NCBI GenBank assembly: GCA_022563195.1
Contig: JADFNV010000009.1
Span: 29,910-93,909, forward strand
Direction: 5' to 3'
Length of the DNA stretch: 64,000 bases
Origin: Pseudomonadota bacterium
GTDB lineage: Bacteria; Pseudomonadota; Gammaproteobacteria; Steroidobacterales; Woeseiaceae
A model generated the notes under the pieces. The model made no database searches. It was not told where the DNA came from and saw only the letters and a list, made by a program, of their open reading frames with translations. Position numbers and translations under genes: made by a program. This document shows, one piece after another, positions 62,951-64,000 of the stretch; within the stretch, counting starts at the first letter, position 1; the number at the start of each line of letters is the position of its first letter.

Positions 62951-64000
62951 CTACTGTTTTAAAACGATTTTTCTATCATTTTTCTCGTGCCAAAACCGCG
63001 ACAACCCCGCCAGGGACAGCGTGATGTAGCCCGCCAGAAGCCCCCACACGACTGCGTTGCCTGTACCTGCCTGCCCGTCCAAAGCCATCACAGCCACGCA
63101 CCCAGGTACAACGATCAGAAGTCGCAGGGCCTCCGATCTGATCGCGTGGTCTCTGCCCTCGTTAAACAATCCCAGCGTAAAAAGTTGAGTCCAGAGCATG
63201 ACGCACGGTATCAGTACGCTGCGCGCGCCCTCACTGGCAAACAGGACGGCGATTGCCAAAGCGATCGTAACCGCCACCGCAAACTGTGCCAGGACGTAGC
63301 GACGAACGGCCGGAGCAACCGATGGATCGAATTTTCTGAAGCTTGTCAGCGACGCACGTTGTTTTGGGTAGCGCGACTCGACGTCGGCAGGTCTCCAGCC
63401 CGTACGTCGAAACCAGATGCCGAATTTATCCCGCAATCGCTGCGCTCTGCGCGCATCGAACATCAAGTAGTCGTACACCTGCAGATTGGCCCAGAACGGA
63501 TTCCAGTTGGCCAGTGGTTTGCGTACGCCAAATACGACAGGGTCATCGCTACGCTCATCCTCGAACGTGCCGAACATTCGGTCCCAGATAATGAACATGC
63601 CGCCGTAGTTTTTGTCGATGTAGCGCTCATTCTGTGCATGGTGCACACGATGATTGGATGGCGTAATGAGGACGTAGTCGAGAAACCCCATTCGTTTAAC
63701 GACCTGTGTATGCACCCAAAATTGGTAGATCAGGTTGACCGCATTAACGGTGAGCAAAACCTCGAGTGGAAAACCGATAAGAAACAACGGCACATAAAAT
63801 ATCCAGCTGAACAGGAAACCCGTGCTTGTTTGTCGCAACGCCGTCGACAGGTTGTAGTCCTCGCTTTGGTGATGCACGGCGTGCGCCGCCCAGAGAATCG
63901 ATCTTTCATGGCTGAATCGGTGGAACCAGTAATAGCAGAAGTCCCAGGCAACGGCGGCCACGATCCACATCGTAATGCCCCCGGGCGATGCATCAAACCA
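62951..64000 (-). CDS. sterol-desaturase-family membrane protein, 5' end cut
   Basis: At least 349 aa; the frame stays open past 63970 to the window edge, so the N-terminus is missing. The fatty-acid-hydroxylase superfamily histidine clusters HRFSH, HAVHH and HRVHH are all present. It would be a di-iron membrane oxygenase acting on lipids or sterol-like molecules. Several membrane helices follow. Confidence 0.88.
   Translation of the reverse strand, partial: WFDASPGGITMWIVAAVAWDFCYYWFHRFSHERSILWAAHAVHHQSEDYNLSTALRQTSTGFLFSWIFYVPLFLIGFPLEVLLTVNAVNLIYQFWVHTQVVKRMGFLDYVLITPSNHRVHHAQNERYIDKNYGGMFIIWDRMFGTFEDERSDDPVVFGVRKPLANWNPFWANLQVYDYLMFDARRAQRLRDKFGIWFRRTGWRPADVESRYPKQRASLTSFRKFDPSVAPAVRRYVLAQFAVAVTIALAIAVLFASEGARSVLIPCVMLWTQLFTLGLFNEGRDHAIRSEALRLLIVVPGCVAVMALDGQAGTGNAVVWGLLAGYITLSLAGLSRFWHEKNDRKIVLKQ

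Noticed and set aside
1..64000. CRISPR array, prophage, tRNA or rRNA genes
   Set aside because: No regularly spaced repeats, phage genes or cloverleaf/rRNA-like sequence were recognised on either strand.

Overview
This 64 kb stretch looks like ordinary chromosome from a free-living, aerobic gammaproteobacterium, probably aquatic. The evidence is a Vibrio-type TonB system, type II secretion genes next to a rhombosortase, the fab-pab-mltG-tmk-holB-pilZ order typical of Gammaproteobacteria, and ETF, beta-oxidation and CoA-transferase genes. Genus is not resolvable by eye. I saw no tRNA, rRNA, CRISPR array, phage or complete insertion sequence. One short 336 bp element with inverted-repeat ends lies at 16.7-17.1 kb.

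Layout. 0.5-6.1 kb: a seven-gene TonB energising operon (DUF3450, TtpC-like, ExbB, two tandem ExbD, TonB, TPR protein). 6.2-9.5 kb: 2Fe-2S ferredoxin and peroxiredoxin, then etfBA on the other strand and a small lipoprotein. 9.5-16.7 kb: CoA transferase followed by an AddB-like/AddA-like helicase-nuclease pair. 17.1-22.7 kb (minus strand): gspG-H-I-J-K-L-M-N, divergent from a rhombosortase gene. 23.4-32.2 kb: fabD-fabG-acpP-fabF-pabB-pabC-mltG-tmk-holB-pilZ. 32.2-36.1 kb (minus strand): a double cNMP-binding/rhodanese fusion, a FadB/FadJ-like enzyme and an EEP phosphatase/nuclease. 36.2-43.5 kb: accessory genes (TIR-like protein, glycerophosphodiesterase, TlpA-like thioredoxin, several unknowns, YceI-like protein, MsbA-like ABC exporter). 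43.5-49.9 kb (minus strand): DksA-like protein, M16 peptidase, malic enzyme, DMT transporter. 50-52.2 kb: MocR-type regulator and PrsW-like protease. 52.6-57.4 kb: small membrane protein and a tight P450 / FAAL-ACP / FabH operon, divergent from a DUF374 acyltransferase and a DUF3108 protein. 59-64 kb (minus strand): lipoproteins, YcaQ-type glycosylase, RidA, and a sterol-desaturase-family protein cut by the window end.

How the genes fit together. The type II pseudopilin/platform genes and the rhombosortase form a secretion and surface-processing module. The fab cluster makes fatty acids but lacks plsX-fabH at its usual upstream end. A housekeeping-looking FabH instead sits 30 kb away, downstream of a cytochrome P450 and a fatty-acyl-AMP ligase fused to its own carrier domain. 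That three-gene operon is the best candidate here for an undescribed lipid pathway. A second point of interest is a ThsB/MTH538-type TIR-like protein whose presumed catalytic glutamate position reads methionine. Several essential genes (fabD, fabF, holB) appear to start with TTG.
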